A stretch of 64,000 nt of DNA, taken from positions 1,624,059-1,688,058 of the forward strand of contig NW_008709716.1 in the NCBI RefSeq assembly GCF_000327385.1, given 5' to 3'. The notes beneath the pieces are model-generated. The model ran no database searches and had not been told where the DNA came from. It saw only the letters and a list, made by a program, of their open reading frames with translations. Shown piece by piece: positions 53,901 to 62,759 of this stretch. How positions within the stretch are numbered: the stretch's first letter is position 1; each line of letters begins with the position of its first letter. The position numbers and the translations under genes were made by a program. This DNA is from Lottia gigantea. Lineage: Eukaryota; Mollusca; Gastropoda; Lottiidae.

Positions 53901-56900
53901 GTTATTTTGGATTTATGCTTACTTTATTGGTCCATGACTGTTTTCCATAACGACTTTGTGTATTCTGTTTTTGGCTTCTATTACTAATTCTTCATTACTT
54001 TGTACAGTGCTAATATATTTTACATCTAGACCTTCGACAGTTTGAAATAAAATATTTTCTAATCTTGGTAATTCTACGACACTCAATACCATTGTGTCAA
54101 TTAATAAATTAAAGAAATCACATATATCTGTAAATGATGGCTTAAATAACACACCAGTATTTTCTTTATTTTCAAGCTATAAAAAACCAAAATTAAGTCT
54201 GAAACTATTCACATCTACAAAATATAAAGCCCTAATCTATATAACATAGAACTGAAGACCTCTTGGTAATTGATTTATTTATGTAAATAACTTTTTTGTG
54301 ACCCACAGGCTACAAATCATTGTAGGATTAAATGAATAAATGATTAAATGAAATTGAAGAAATTGCATACTTTCATAAAATACTGTCTGAGTAGAACCTA
54401 ACTTGCATTTAAGCTGAATAGTAAATCACCTAATGCAACCAAGATATGAAAATAAGCATACCATAAATATCGTAACTGGATGTATGAGAGTAGGTAAAGC
54501 TAATCCTGAGAATATATCATAGCTTTCTTCATATCTATTTCCCTCGTAATATTTCTCTATTATATCAACTAAGTCATAAATAGAATTCTTGACACACTGC
54601 CTTAATAACACACTCATCAATGAGGCTACACTTCCGAAGAAATGATCCATTTTATCCATTCTCAATTCCTGTAATATTTGTACAAAATAGATGATCACCA
54701 CTGAAAAGAATCTCAAAATGTCATTTTCATTACTAAAATTTGTTTTGGTAGTATTAATGTCTTTTTCAACTCAACTGAAAAAATATATTACGTCTATGTA
54801 ATTTTTTTTCACTGCTTTAAAGTATTTCATTTGACACTGAGTATTTATCACTGTTTTTAAGTGAATGCATAAGAAAATTGGGTATAAAGCCACAAAAGAT
54901 ATACCTGATTATCTTTTGGCATCATTGATTCAATATCATCTCTATAATTATCAACAATATCACAACAATCTTCAATCCACGTCTTACGTAAATATCGAGC
55001 TCCATCTTTACTTGATTTTTCTACATGTTGTACAAATTCTTCCATTGTTATTGGCATAATTTTTCTTAGCTCTGAGATATTAATCAATCGAAAATCACCA
55101 TATCTGTAATAAATATACAAAATTGAAACAGAGCTGTGTTGTGTTGTGAAGAATACCAATGATCTGTACTCACATAATATTTATCAGAATTGTTTTTTCA
55201 AATTTTATGGAATCTAGCAAAATGTTACATGAAATTCTAAGACTTACTTCGAATGGAAAAGAAATAAAATTTGTCTCATGATAGGATGTGTTAAATATAA
55301 ATCTGTGCTCATAAACTCTTTCATGTCTTGAACTGTATCATGCCAGGGATATTCAAATCTTCCAGCACTATTTGATGGCTGCAACAAAAATTAAGTGGAA
55401 TTATACAAGTTAAGGTGTTATAAAGTAATGAATAGTTATAAAGCTATAATAGGATTTTTCACAAGATAATTCATTCATAAGTTATGTACCATTTTTCTAA
55501 ATTAGTTAAAATCTGACTAGAGCATTATACATACCTTTTCTGGAAGAGGAACTCCTAACCTTTCTTGTTCAACAGGGTCTAATAAGATATAGTTTAGTAT
55601 GGCTTGTCTTAAAGCAAATCTGTAATCATCTTCCATTTCCTATAAATACATAAAAAATATATATGGTGGCTCTTAGGTATTGAAATATAAAAAGCTTCAC
55701 TAAGTTAAGATATTAAATCTGATTTACCTGTAAAAATATCTTGGAAGCTTTAGGATGCTCGATACGTAATGATTTTGGTACAAACTTGTATAAACCTTCA
55801 ATTGTTTCTGATGCTACAGGTGTAATCATGCTGGGATCTATAGCTTTATCAACCAGCTTATAATATCTACAATATATAATGAAAACCATTTCAAGCAGCT
55901 AAGGAAGCAGATAATTTCTTGCTGTACATATTTCATATATCAATTCTAAATCAAATGTGATTTCTTTGGTTGCTCTAATCAAAATGATGTCAAATCAAAA
56001 TTATAGAGAATTATTTGGTCTGTGAGAGTAATATATTTTCGAAATTATGTTTGAAATTGTAGCAAGAAGAAATTACAAACCTTTGAATGTCATGTTCTAA
56101 GGGAGTGCTTGGACGAGACAAACCGTGCGTTGAGTAGAAAAATGGTGGAAATAAAACATCTAAAACAGCTTGTGTCTTCACTTCATGTTCTCTTGTAACA
56201 TAAACATCATCTTAAAAATATTTTTCTAAAGATTTTTTCGGCTATAAATGAATGTAATGATAAACTTATTACTTACTCAAGAGTATTGATCCACGACAAT
56301 TTGATTCCAAAACATGATGTATGACACAGCACCGAAATTCAACAAAATTCAATGCTTTTCTCTTCGACAAAATCTTATATTGATGATACTTCAATCTATA
56401 CATATCTTATTGATATTTGTAAACTAGATTTACCAAGAAATGATTCTTCTGGTACAAGAGACATACTATCTGGCAAAAATCCTGATGGTGGTCTACCACT
56501 GTCATAACTTTCAGCAACACTAGACTGACACTGTCTGGATTCTGATGACACATCAGCAGCTGTTTCTTCTGGTTGATCATCCAGGGATTGATCCCCAATT
56601 TGCTTTTCCACATTGGAAGATGGTTGCTGAGTTGAATTTAAAGTATTATTGTCAAGTTGAGGTACATTTAGAGAATCTGTATCTGAAGCTAATGAAGGTG
56701 CTGGTGTTGATGGTAACTGTTCAACATTATCCGTAGGTTCATGCTTTTCCTCTATTGGTTCACTTCGATCAATAGTTCCTTAAATATAAAATAGCGATGC
56801 CATCGTAATACGCCCACATTTGTTATGGCAGCTAATTTGTCCGGGAGGTTGACAAGAGTAATCAGTAAATAATGCTTCTGAGAGTGAAATTTACATATTT

Positions 56901-59900
56901 CATGGGTTTTCTTTACAGTTTACATTTCAAGAACAAGGGCAATAACCCATAGTAAATATTTTTCGATTTGTCTGATTTTCAATAGGGTTCATCCTTGGGT
57001 GATAACCAACACTCAAGCCAAATTTCGTTAAAATCCGTCAAGAATTGTCCCTTCTAGAGTGTCCACAAACAATTCAAGAACAAGGGCAATAACTCATAGC
57101 AAATATTTTTCGATTCGTCTGATCTTCAATAGGGTTCATCATTGGGTGATTACAAACACTCACACCAAGTTTTGTCAAAATCCATCAAGAAACCAGCTCT
57201 CTATCGTGTCCACACTCTATCGTGTCCACAAGCGATTCAAGAACAAGGGCAATAACTCATAGTAAATATTTTTCAATTCGTCTAATTTTCAATAGGGTTC
57301 ATCCTTATCCTTGGGTGATTACAAACACTCACACCAAGTTTCGTCAAAATCCATCAAGAAACCAGCTCTCTATCATGTCCACAAACAATTCAAGAACAAG
57401 GGCAATAACTGATAGACAGACAGACAGACAGACAGACAGAAAGGGGCGAAGACTATATACGCCCACATTAATGTGTGGGCATATAAAAATCATATCTAGG
57501 TCATGACAAACTAATACCCTAATGATTTATGAACCTTGTTATATCTCCAGATTCAAAAATTTGACAATGATTAATCGGTACTTTCAGACTAACATAATTG
57601 ATAACTACCAATATAATCAGGTTCACTAGGCTGTTGTACTAATGGTGGAAGAACTAAAGTGGTTTTATTTTCTGTCTTTGCTGTTGATTCAATATCTACA
57701 ACACTTGAAAAGGCTATACTATTTACATCAACTTTATCTCTTGTATTGCTATTAAAAAGAAAAAACAAATTTAAATAAAAAAAAGCTTTCTAAAACATAT
57801 TCTAACATTATGTTCAACAGTTACATGCCTAGTTAAATTTACATAATAGTGAAATAGTTTTCTTCAATTTCAACTATTTATTCTATAACCTTGACCTTCC
57901 AGATCTATCAACATTTATTCCAAGTTCGGTCAGGTAAAGATTGCTTTTGCTCTCAGCTTATGAAATGGCTGATTTGAAAATGATATGAGAACAATCTAGT
58001 AGATGGAATTGGTTTGAATGTATCAGTAACCGTACACATACTACAAATTAAAACTCCATTTAATATGGATTTGATGCTTTGTATAACATCACTATACCTA
58101 GATCTTTGTGATTGAGGTAGCCTTGGTTTATCAGTGATATAATTAGATGTTTTTTGTCTTGGTGATAAAAAATATATTTCTTCCACAGTGTAAGCTGTAA
58201 AAGTAAAATAAATTTGCATGAGAATAAAATTTTCATTACAAAAATCATAAAAAAAACCTCGTGTGCCAAAATCAGTTTAAAATAAGATTTTCTTAGAATT
58301 TTGACATTAATATCTAAAGATAGCTTGCCAGGCAAGGTAATATACGCCCACTGGCAGCTTTGATTTTAAATAAAAATATTTGGCAGTACAGTAATAATTA
58401 CCAGTATGAAATATTCAACCTTCAGACATACATCATAATATTACCAAGTTTCATTAAAATCTATCAAGAATTGGGCCTTCTTCAGTGTTTACAGGCTAAA
58501 ACGTAAATGCATTTTTAAGAACAGGGGCAATAATATTTTTCGATTTTCGTTAGGGTTCATCTTTGGGTAATTACATACACTCACACCAAGTTTCGTCAAA
58601 ATCCATCCAGAATTGTGCCTTCTAGAGTGTTTACATGCAACAAATTGAACGCATTTTCAAGAAAAAGGACAATAACTCATACCAATTATTTATTGATTTT
58701 TCTGATTTTCAAAAGGGTTCATCCTTAGGTGACAACAAACACTCACTCAATAATTGAACCTTCTAGAGTGTTAACAAGCTAAAAATTAAATGCCTTTTCA
58801 AGAACAAGGGCAATAACTAATATTAATTATTTTCCGATTATTCTGATTTTCAATAGGCTTCATCCTTGGGTGATTACTAACACTTATACAAAGTTTCATC
58901 TAAATCTGTCAAGAATTGCGTCTTCTAGAACGCATTTTCAAGAACAAGGACAATAACTCATACTAAATATTTTTCAATTTTTCTAATTTTCTATAGGGTT
59001 TATACTTGGGTGATTACAAACACTCACATCAAGTTTCATCAAAATCTGTCCAAAATTGTGCCTTCTAGAGTGTTTACAAGCTAAAATTGAACGCATTTTC
59101 AAGAACAAGGGCAATAACTCATACTAATTATTTTTTGATCTTTTGATTTTAAATTGGGTTCATCCTTGGGTGATAACAAACACTCACACCAAGTTTCATC
59201 AAAATCCGTCAAGAATTGCGCCTACTAGAGTGTTTACGAGATGTTTTAAGAACAAGGGCAATAACTTAATGCTTAATATTTTTCGATTTTTCTGATTTTC
59301 AGTTGGGTTCATTACAAACAACCATTCCAATTTTCGTCGAAATCAATCAAGAATAGTGCCTTGTAGAGTGTTTACGTGCAATTGTGGACGGACGTGCAAT
59401 TGTGGACGGACGGACAAACGAACGGCAAAGGACGATAATATACATTATTACTACTAATTACTACTATGTTAAATTACTACCAATATATATATATTATGTG
59501 GCGATTGGAGACTACTTATAAAGATAGCTTGCCAGGCAAGGTAATATACGCCCACTGGCAGCTTTGATTTTAAATAGAAATATTTGGCAGTACCGTAACA
59601 ATTACCAGTATGAAATATTCAACCTTCAGACATACACTTCTTTTGAACTTTTTGAGACGATACTGAATAAGATTATCAAAATCTGTCAAGAATTGTGCCT
59701 TCAAGACTGTTTACAAGCTAAAATTGAACGCGTTTTCAGTAGCAAGGGCAATAACTCATACTAATAAATTTTCGATTTTTCTGATTTTCAAAGGGGTTTA
59801 TCCTTGGGTGATAATAAACACTCATGCCAAGTTTCATCAAATTAAGTCAAGAATTGTCACCTCTAGAGTGTTTAAAAGCTAAAAATTGAACGCGTTTTCA

Positions 59901-62609
59901 AGAACAAGGGCAATAACTCATAATAAATATTTTTCGATTCTTCTGATTTTCAATAAGGTTCATTCTTGGGTGATTACGAACACTCACACCAAGTTTCGTC
60001 AAAATCCGTCAAGAATTGTGCCTTCTAGAGTGTTTACGAGCTACAAATTGAACGCGTTTTCAAGAACAAGGGCAATAACTTATACTAAATATTTTTCAAT
60101 TCTTCTGATTTTCAATAGGGTTCATCCTTGGATGATTACGAACACTCATACCAAGTTTTGTCAAAATCCTTCAAGAATTGTGTCTTGTAGAGTGTTTACG
60201 AGCAATTGTGGACGGACGGACGGACGGACATGTGTGGGGGCAATATACGCCCCCCATATCATGCGGGCGTATAAAAAATACATAAATGATCAGAAAATGA
60301 GGAAACTGGTGCTAACTTGGCTAAATCGATACAGAGACCAGACTTGCATGCCAATGGCAGTTCCTTGGACTAAATGCTCGAAGAACTGGTATTTACAAAT
60401 TCTCAAAAAGGAATAAGTTAGTAAAGCCGTCACAAGTGACTTAGCAACTGAACCTGACAGTCCAAGATATGGAAGAATTGGAAGAATCTGCTTTACAACA
60501 AATGAAAAAACAATAATAAAGATAACTAGAGCCGTGCCACTGTACCAAAGCAGTGCGCATCAAACCTGATACATCGGTGAAACTAGCATTTTAAAGTCAT
60601 ATTGGGAAAAAAAAGCATGGTAACATTCGGTAGTAAAAATTCGATAAACCACTCAATGTGGTAGTGAAAAGACGCATTGATTTGATAACATTGGGTAGTA
60701 AAACGTGTTAACACTCGGTAGTAAAATGTCGATTTTTATAATCGCTGTAAAACTGATAATAAACACCGCACAATACAAATGAAGATATATTTGAATAGAT
60801 CTTGCTGAGCACAAAAACTTTTGTTCTGGTCAAAAGGTCAACAAAGGTCAATTAAAAGTAATATGAGCCTTTGAAGTTTCGAAAATTGCTGTTTTCGGAC
60901 GTCTGCAAAACAGGAAGTATATATTGGACATCAAAGATCAAAGTAAGAATGGTCATCCTAGGTCAACAACCTTTGACCATGCAAAGGTCAAAGTCATTTA
61001 TGTTAATGTTCAAAAATGAATTCTTTTAAAATTGTTAAACCTATTCCTTTTTTTAAAGTAAAGAGTGCAAACAACTGTAATTTTATCACAAATTGTCTTA
61101 AATAGTGAATTATTTTCGTGCAAAATTTCTAGGGTGACAATTGCAAACTTTGCGAGTTATGACAAATGCAAATATTTCAGGTAAAGGTAAATACACACCG
61201 GATGTGCCATGCCTACTTCAAAAATTTTATTGTATCTGAGATGAAGTGTACATTATAAAATAATGTTCAAAATTTCAAGTGTTTACAATCATTAGATCAT
61301 GAGATATTTGAAGTTATACGTTTTTTAAGGCAGTGGTTACCGTCGGTAGATTATAGGCACCGTGAATTTACGCACAGTTACTTTAGAAGTCAGTACAAAA
61401 TTTTAATTTTTAAAACGCGCAATTTTGATTAAAATATCAAGTTTGATATATCACCAGAAAGGAGAGATCATGCACTTGAAGAATATATAAGAAATTTTTC
61501 ATATGTTAATTAGGTCACGTGACAATTGCCTATAAAACGGAAGTTAATGTTGCACAACAAAAATGATGACATATTCGGATAGATCTCGTCTAAGGCTACA
61601 ACTTTTGTGCTTGTCACAAAGTCACCAAAGGTCAAGGTCACGAGATATGAGCCTTCAAATTTTTTTACAATAATGCAAAAAATCAACCGGAAATAACTCA
61701 AAAGCAAAATCGAAATTCAAAAATCGGCTCCCACACGATTGTGAGGAATTATTCACTGTTAATATAGACCTTTAAATAATGCAATTCCGATTAAACCCTG
61801 ATCCCAAAAGTACTTTTATAGAGAATTTTGTCATTTCAAGATGGCGGCTGATCTAATACTTCGGGACAAATTTTATCATTTGAAATCTTTAATATAAACA
61901 ATTCTAGCATGTTGCAATAAGAATTTTTCAAATATCTATAAAATTCCGGAAGTTAAAATTTGAACCTTAAGAGCCAAATGACGTCAAAACCGGAAGTGAT
62001 ACAAAATATTTGAGAACAGAATTTTGTTCGCAATCAAAATGTCTATCAACTCGTAAATCTTCAGATCGATCAAAATAAAATTGTAAAAGTTGAAAAAAGC
62101 GTTTTATGACAGATGATGATGTCAGTTGATGTGTGACATATGCAGTTTTGGCTGGGCGCTCTGACCAGAATTGGAAAAAAAAACACTGCAAAACACTGCA
62201 AAACAAAGAGAAACACACTGCAATAAATAAATATAATAAAATAATGAAGTAATGATTGTAACAATCTATAAACAAAAACATACATGATAATGAAATACCC
62301 CTGAATACTTGGGGTAAGTTCTTCAGAATGTAACTAATGAATTAACTGCAAACTATTCTTTTAATTTGTTCTCTGTAATTTATACACTTCAAGTACTAAC
62401 TAAAAATAACATGATTTAATCAAATATATATTTTTTTTACCGAATCTAGTCGCTTCATATATTTGAGCTGTAGTTATATGTCGTGCTCCAGGGCTATAAT
62501 TATTACCAATGGCATCACTAACTTTACGAAAATGCTTCTTTTCTTTTACTGGTGATGCCTGTGTATACGAGCCTCTTTCTAAAATCTTCGGTGTTTCACT
62601 AAACGCAGG
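20659..62609 (-). CDS. axonemal dynein heavy chain, DNAH7-like (DNAH7/DNAH3/DNAH12 group), 5' end missing
   Basis: Force-generating heavy chain of a single-headed inner dynein arm: it hydrolyses ATP and moves the neighbouring microtubule doublet in cilia and flagella. I traced 80 coding exons, the first at 62441-62609 and the last at 20659-20804. They total 12,597 nt and the frame closes at all 79 junctions, giving 4,198 residues and a stop after CQLDD. Human DNAH7 has about 4,000 residues, so the chain is essentially full length; only the start codon exon or exons lie upstream. The sequence, as I recall the human proteins, is closest to DNAH7 (for example [28 protein letters not shown]), but DNAH3 is close and I cannot exclude it. 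One intron uses a GC donor. No stop or frameshift was met, so the gene looks functional. The parts are described in separate entries. Confidence 0.96.
22533..22716. repeat. near-perfect palindrome in dynein intron
   Basis: Two arms of about 88 bp meet around 22621-22626. The inner part, CATACAGGAATCTTTATCAA and neighbours, is mirrored exactly; a few mismatches lie in the outer third. Outer ends are AACACTATTATTGATATACT and its mirror. Probably a foldback transposable element; the transcript would fold to a long hairpin. Confidence 0.85.
24119..29026 (-). CDS. dynein AAA6 exons
   Basis: Exons: 28889-29026, 28466-28570, 28088-28248, 27717-27888, 27276-27401, 26776-26953, 25094-25170, 24775-24861, 24436-24642, 24119-24256. 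Signatures: [108 protein letters not shown] and [21 protein letters not shown]6 closes the ring and contacts the C-terminal domain. The intron between 25170 and 26776 holds a frame-keeping cassette candidate, listed separately. Confidence 0.96.
26226..26333 (-). CDS. candidate 108-bp cassette exon in AAA6
   Basis: Bordered by TTCCTGAATATTTAG and GTAGGT. It starts with the last two bases of a codon and ends with one, exactly matching the phase of the host intron, so 36 codons are added in frame. The encoded peptide is strongly basic then acidic, including [20 protein letters not shown] and VDDPHEEAK, and has no stop. Skipping it gives the canonical family sequence, so it would be alternative. 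If the donor is not used, the frame runs on to a stop (ends KSRLK), which would make a truncated alternative 3' end instead. Confidence 0.45.
27503..27705 (+). mobile_element. tRNA-derived SINE in dynein intron
   Basis: The head has a good A box (TGGCTCAGTAAGTTAGA) and a B-box-like GGTCCTGAATCAATCC, about 30 bases apart, as in tRNA-derived SINEs. The body CTGACATGGAAAACACGTC and GGATGGGACAATAAA matches the relic at about 14930-14985. It lies antisense to the dynein and ends about a dozen bases from the donor of exon 27717-27888. Confidence 0.7.
29191..32995 (-). CDS. dynein AAA5 exons
   Basis: Exons: 32891-32995, 32615-32748, 32263-32434, 31485-31571, 30364-30480, 29191-29376. AAA5 has no working nucleotide site in this family. 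Signatures: [64 protein letters not shown] and [19 protein letters not shown]. Introns here carry a 15-bp tandem array, a possible 9-bp micro-exon and two inverted-repeat elements. Confidence 0.96.
29467..30100. mobile_element. pearl-like repeat relics, back to back
   Basis: A left end, AGCATGCCAGGCAAGG and ACGCCCACTACCAACTG, starts at about 29467. A second, reversed piece starts at about 29720 with TATACGCCCACAT and GTCGGTCGGTCCGTC. Both are diverged. Confidence 0.6.
30123..30214. repeat. foldback repeat with 24-bp arms
   Basis: GGTATTCTTGAAGCGATCTT (start 30123) is mirrored by the segment ending at 30214, 20 of 24 positions. The loop contains the palindrome TAGGACGTCCTA. Confidence 0.6.
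31100..31108 (-). CDS. candidate 9-bp micro-exon (PGE) in AAA5
   Basis: Bordered by CCTCTTTTTTGATTTAAAG, with a good pyrimidine tract, and GTAAGTAG, a near-consensus donor. The host intron is phase 0, so three codons would be added between KQTFKQ and NNLDYI. Confidence 0.3.
31152..31254. repeat. 15-bp tandem repeat, about seven units
   Basis: Unit GACAGTTGCTCAACA, almost perfect, in the dynein intron between 30480 and 31485. It stays open in several frames because 15 is a multiple of three (minus strand VEQLS or NCLLS), but has no splice borders to the gene. Confidence 0.92.
31674..32060. repeat. element with nested inverted repeats in dynein intron
   Basis: Inner perfect 19-bp pair at 31870-31888 and 32003-32021 (GCAGTAACAGAGAGTTTTT and its mirror). 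Outer 12-bp pair ATGAAACTTTGC at 31676 and GCAAAGTTTCAT at 32049. No coding content. Confidence 0.65.
33225..35361 (-). CDS. dynein stalk and microtubule-binding domain exons
   Basis: Exons: 35199-35361, 34869-35051, 34482-34640, 34210-34281, 33853-34053, 33520-33675, 33225-33320. The first two encode coiled coil 1, with an E- and K-rich heptad pattern. The microtubule-binding tip runs from [20 protein letters not shown] through [17 protein letters not shown] to [20 protein letters not shown]. Coiled coil 2 follows ([20 protein letters not shown]), ending at [14 protein letters not shown]. The exon at 34869 ends at a weak GTTGAT donor, but both frame and family sequence support it. The intron at 35362-35623 holds a short motif array. 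Confidence 0.96.
35407..35520. repeat. short array of a CAAGGGAGATAATT motif
   Basis: Five imperfect copies of (T/A)CAAGGGA(G/A)ATAATT, spaced about 26-29 bp, in the intron downstream of the exon at 35624-35757. Confidence 0.75.
35624..37235 (-). CDS. dynein AAA4 exons
   Basis: Exons: 37097-37235, 36725-36915, 36442-36537, 36071-36262, 35624-35757. The Walker A loop [11 protein letters not shown] is split by the intron between the first two exons. [13 protein letters not shown] follows as Walker B region, then [11 protein letters not shown] and [23 protein letters not shown]4 modulates motor release and leads into the stalk. Confidence 0.96.
37552..40326 (-). CDS. dynein AAA3 exons
   Basis: Exons: 40088-40326, 39097-39246, 38507-38723, 38211-38324, 37983-38132, 37552-37728. 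AAA3 is the regulatory nucleotide site. Motifs: Walker [33 protein letters not shown], Walker [21 protein letters not shown] and [11 protein letters not shown]. The exon at 39097 ends at a GC donor (ACAG|GCAAGT); frame and family sequence (WFDR then [10 protein letters not shown]) require that site. A pearl-like repeat occupies the intron between 39246 and 40088. Confidence 0.97.
39369..40020 (+). mobile_element. pearl-like repeat element in dynein intron
   Basis: Left end AGATAGCTTGCCAGGCAAG with TACGCCCACTGCCAGC, then three to four core units marked by AAGAACAAGGGCAATAACTC and CAAGTTTCGTC, then GGACGGACGGACGG. The outer right end is diverged. Confidence 0.8.
40536..40556 (-). CDS. candidate 21-bp cassette exon (VGDHQLK)
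   Basis: Lies in the intron between AAA2 and AAA3. Transcript sequence shows ATTGTAG before and GTGTAAAA after it. It is 21 bp and phase 0, so it adds seven codons without changing the frame. The pyrimidine tract is mediocre. Not required for the canonical protein. Confidence 0.35.
41024..41047 (-). CDS. candidate 24-bp cassette exon (KDREYRTL)
   Basis: Bordered by CCATTTAG and GTAAGGTT, a strong donor. Length 24 bp, phase 0, eight codons with charged, protein-like composition. Lies in the same intron as the other candidates. Confidence 0.45.
41313..41348 (-). CDS. candidate 36-bp cassette exon ([12 protein letters not shown])
   Basis: Bordered by AATATTTTAG and GTAAGCC, both good. Length 36 bp, phase 0, twelve codons. 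The most convincing of the cluster by length and composition. Confidence 0.5.
41642..41650 (-). CDS. candidate 9-bp micro-exon (YSS)
   Basis: Bordered by GCTGTTTTTAG and GTACCTGC; 9 bp, phase 0. So short that chance is a real alternative. Confidence 0.25.
41858..41866 (-). CDS. candidate 9-bp micro-exon (DIQ)
   Basis: Bordered by TTTTATTTTGTTACAG, an excellent acceptor with pyrimidine tract, and GTATGTTG, a good donor. 9 bp, phase 0. First of the cluster in transcript order. Confidence 0.4.
42099..45086 (-). CDS. dynein AAA2 exons
   Basis: Exons: 44922-45086, 44611-44745, 44248-44466, 44003-44103, 43596-43710, 43242-43375, 42642-42917, 42099-42243. AAA2 binds nucleotide structurally. Motifs: Walker [13 protein letters not shown], Walker B region [18 protein letters not shown], and [15 protein letters not shown]. 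The 276-bp exon at 42642-42917 starts with an unusually acidic stretch of about 25 residues made mostly of D and E, where vertebrate homologues have a shorter acidic loop. One donor (44247) is GTTGAC, weak but GT. The exon at 42099-42243 ends exactly between codons (K-A-K), which lets in-frame cassettes follow. Confidence 0.96.
45339..47632 (-). CDS. dynein AAA1 exons (main ATPase site)
   Basis: Exons: 47434-47632, 47027-47255, 46529-46699, 46207-46344, 45339-45482. AAA1 is the principal ATP-hydrolysing module. Visible motifs: TPLTDRCYR before the site, Walker A GPAGTGKT, Walker [11 protein letters not shown], then [19 protein letters not shown] (sensor I region), [12 protein letters not shown], and the sensor II region [11 protein letters not shown]. 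All catalytic residues are present, so the motor should be active. The intron between 45482 and 46207 holds an unidentified GC-richer island. Confidence 0.97.
45590..46130. other. GC-richer island in dynein intron, unidentified
   Basis: Opens with nine G (45603-45611) and has clearly different composition from the flanking intron. An open frame at 45601-45852 has no recognisable motif. Probably an inserted repeat, but I found no second copy in the window. Confidence 0.4.
46741..46785 (+). repeat. SINE tail fragment
   Basis: ACGTAAAACTCCATTCATTT resembles the segment near 15120 (GGGCGTAAAACTCCATTCAT), the presumed 3' tail of the same SINE group. Confidence 0.4.
47434..51575 (-). CDS. dynein linker domain exons
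   Basis: Exons: 51387-51575, 50993-51121, 50507-50707, 50093-50232, 49793-49883, 49433-49500, 48570-48798, 48219-48371, 47804-47942 and the first part of 47434-47632. They encode the linker, the lever that swings over the AAA ring during the power stroke. Recognisable blocks are [57 protein letters not shown] and [14 protein letters not shown], all very close to vertebrate axonemal dyneins. The 68-bp exon at 49433 is short but needed for the frame. Confidence 0.95.
48838..49386 (-). mobile_element. pearl-like repeat element, reversed, both ends present
   Basis: Starts TATATGCCCACATG and GTCCGTCCATTGGTCCATCC, contains two core units, and ends with GCCAGTGGGCATATATTACC and AGCAAGCTATC, mirror of the family's left end. 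Lies in the intron before the exon at 48570-48798, 46 bp from exon 49433-49500. Confidence 0.8.
51848..51944. repeat. 97-bp intronic direct repeat, copy 1
   Basis: Nearly identical to 52279-52369 (copy 2): TTTAAATCAAACATTCACAG through GAAGCTTTGATATCATAAA, with one short gap. Each copy lies just downstream of a splice donor in transcript direction. Confidence 0.9.
51974..62609 (-). CDS. dynein tail exons (N-terminal region)
   Basis: Exons, transcript order: 62441-62609, 58098-58194, 57609-57748, 56434-56778, 56081-56210, 55728-55866, 55535-55639, 55248-55378, 54905-55103, 54462-54668, 53923-54176, 53564-53768, 53125-53328, 52733-52863, 52379-52574, 51974-52168. The first four encode a tail rich in S, P, Q, T and E with no domain I know, probably disordered and poorly conserved; the 345-bp exon at 56434-56778 is the clearest. 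From 56210 on, conserved helical tail sequence begins ([18 protein letters not shown]-like [15 protein letters not shown]). The tail binds intermediate and light chains and anchors the arm to the doublet. Assignment of the first exons rests on phase agreement and coding look, so they are less certain than the rest. Confidence 0.85.
52279..52369. repeat. intronic direct repeat, copy 2
   Basis: Second copy of the repeat at 51848-51944; ends 9 bp from the exon at 52379-52574. Confidence 0.9.
56808..57487 (+). mobile_element. pearl-like repeat element with ACAG microsatellite
   Basis: Starts ATACGCCCACATTTG, contains about three to four core units, then (ACAG)n at 57415-57438 and a terminal hairpin TACGCCCACATTAATGTG with its partner GTGGGCATAT. 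Lies in the dynein intron between exons 57609 and 56434. Confidence 0.8.
58316..59440 (+). mobile_element. pearl-like repeat element, long copy
   Basis: Left end AAGATAGCTTGCCAGGCAAGG, about six core units of 150-170 bp, then a GGACGGAC run. First of two adjacent copies in the 4.2-kb intron between exons 62441 and 58098. Confidence 0.85.
59519..60278 (+). mobile_element. pearl-like repeat element, second copy
   Basis: Same left end as the copy at 58316, about four core units, GGACGGACGGACGGAC at about 60210-60228, then a terminal stem TATACGCC... and GGGCGTATA. Both ends are present. Confidence 0.85.
60785..61700. repeat. diverged direct duplication in dynein intron
   Basis: A block at about 60790-60885 (GATAGATC-TG/CT, AACTTTTGT, CAAAGGTCA, ATATGAGCCTT) recurs at about 61575-61665. 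The left part also repeats AACATTCGGTAGTAAAA three times near 60620-60720. Confidence 0.5.
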
Positions 62610-62703
62610 CTGCAATTAAAATGTTTAGAAGAAACATTTTTTTCTCATTTTCACACAAGAAAGAAATATAAAGTCGGACATTTTTTTTTTAAAGAAAACA
62701 TAC

Positions 62704-62750
62704 TTCTGGAAACGAAATAGTTCTAGTTCTAGTCAAACATCTTTAACTCA
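62704..62750 (-). CDS. possible 5' dynein exon
   Basis: A donor (CCAGAA|GTATGT) closes a short open stretch ending TISFPE in phase 0, which fits the phase-0 start of exon 62441-62609 ([10 protein letters not shown]). No convincing acceptor or start codon upstream, and the left boundary given is only approximate. Confidence 0.25.
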
Positions 62751-62759
62751 TTATTTTCA

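Noticed and set aside
57059-60416. Open frames within the pearl-like elements (for example 59886-60416)
   Set aside because: They repeat with the core units and carry no known domain; they are chance frames in tandem repeats.
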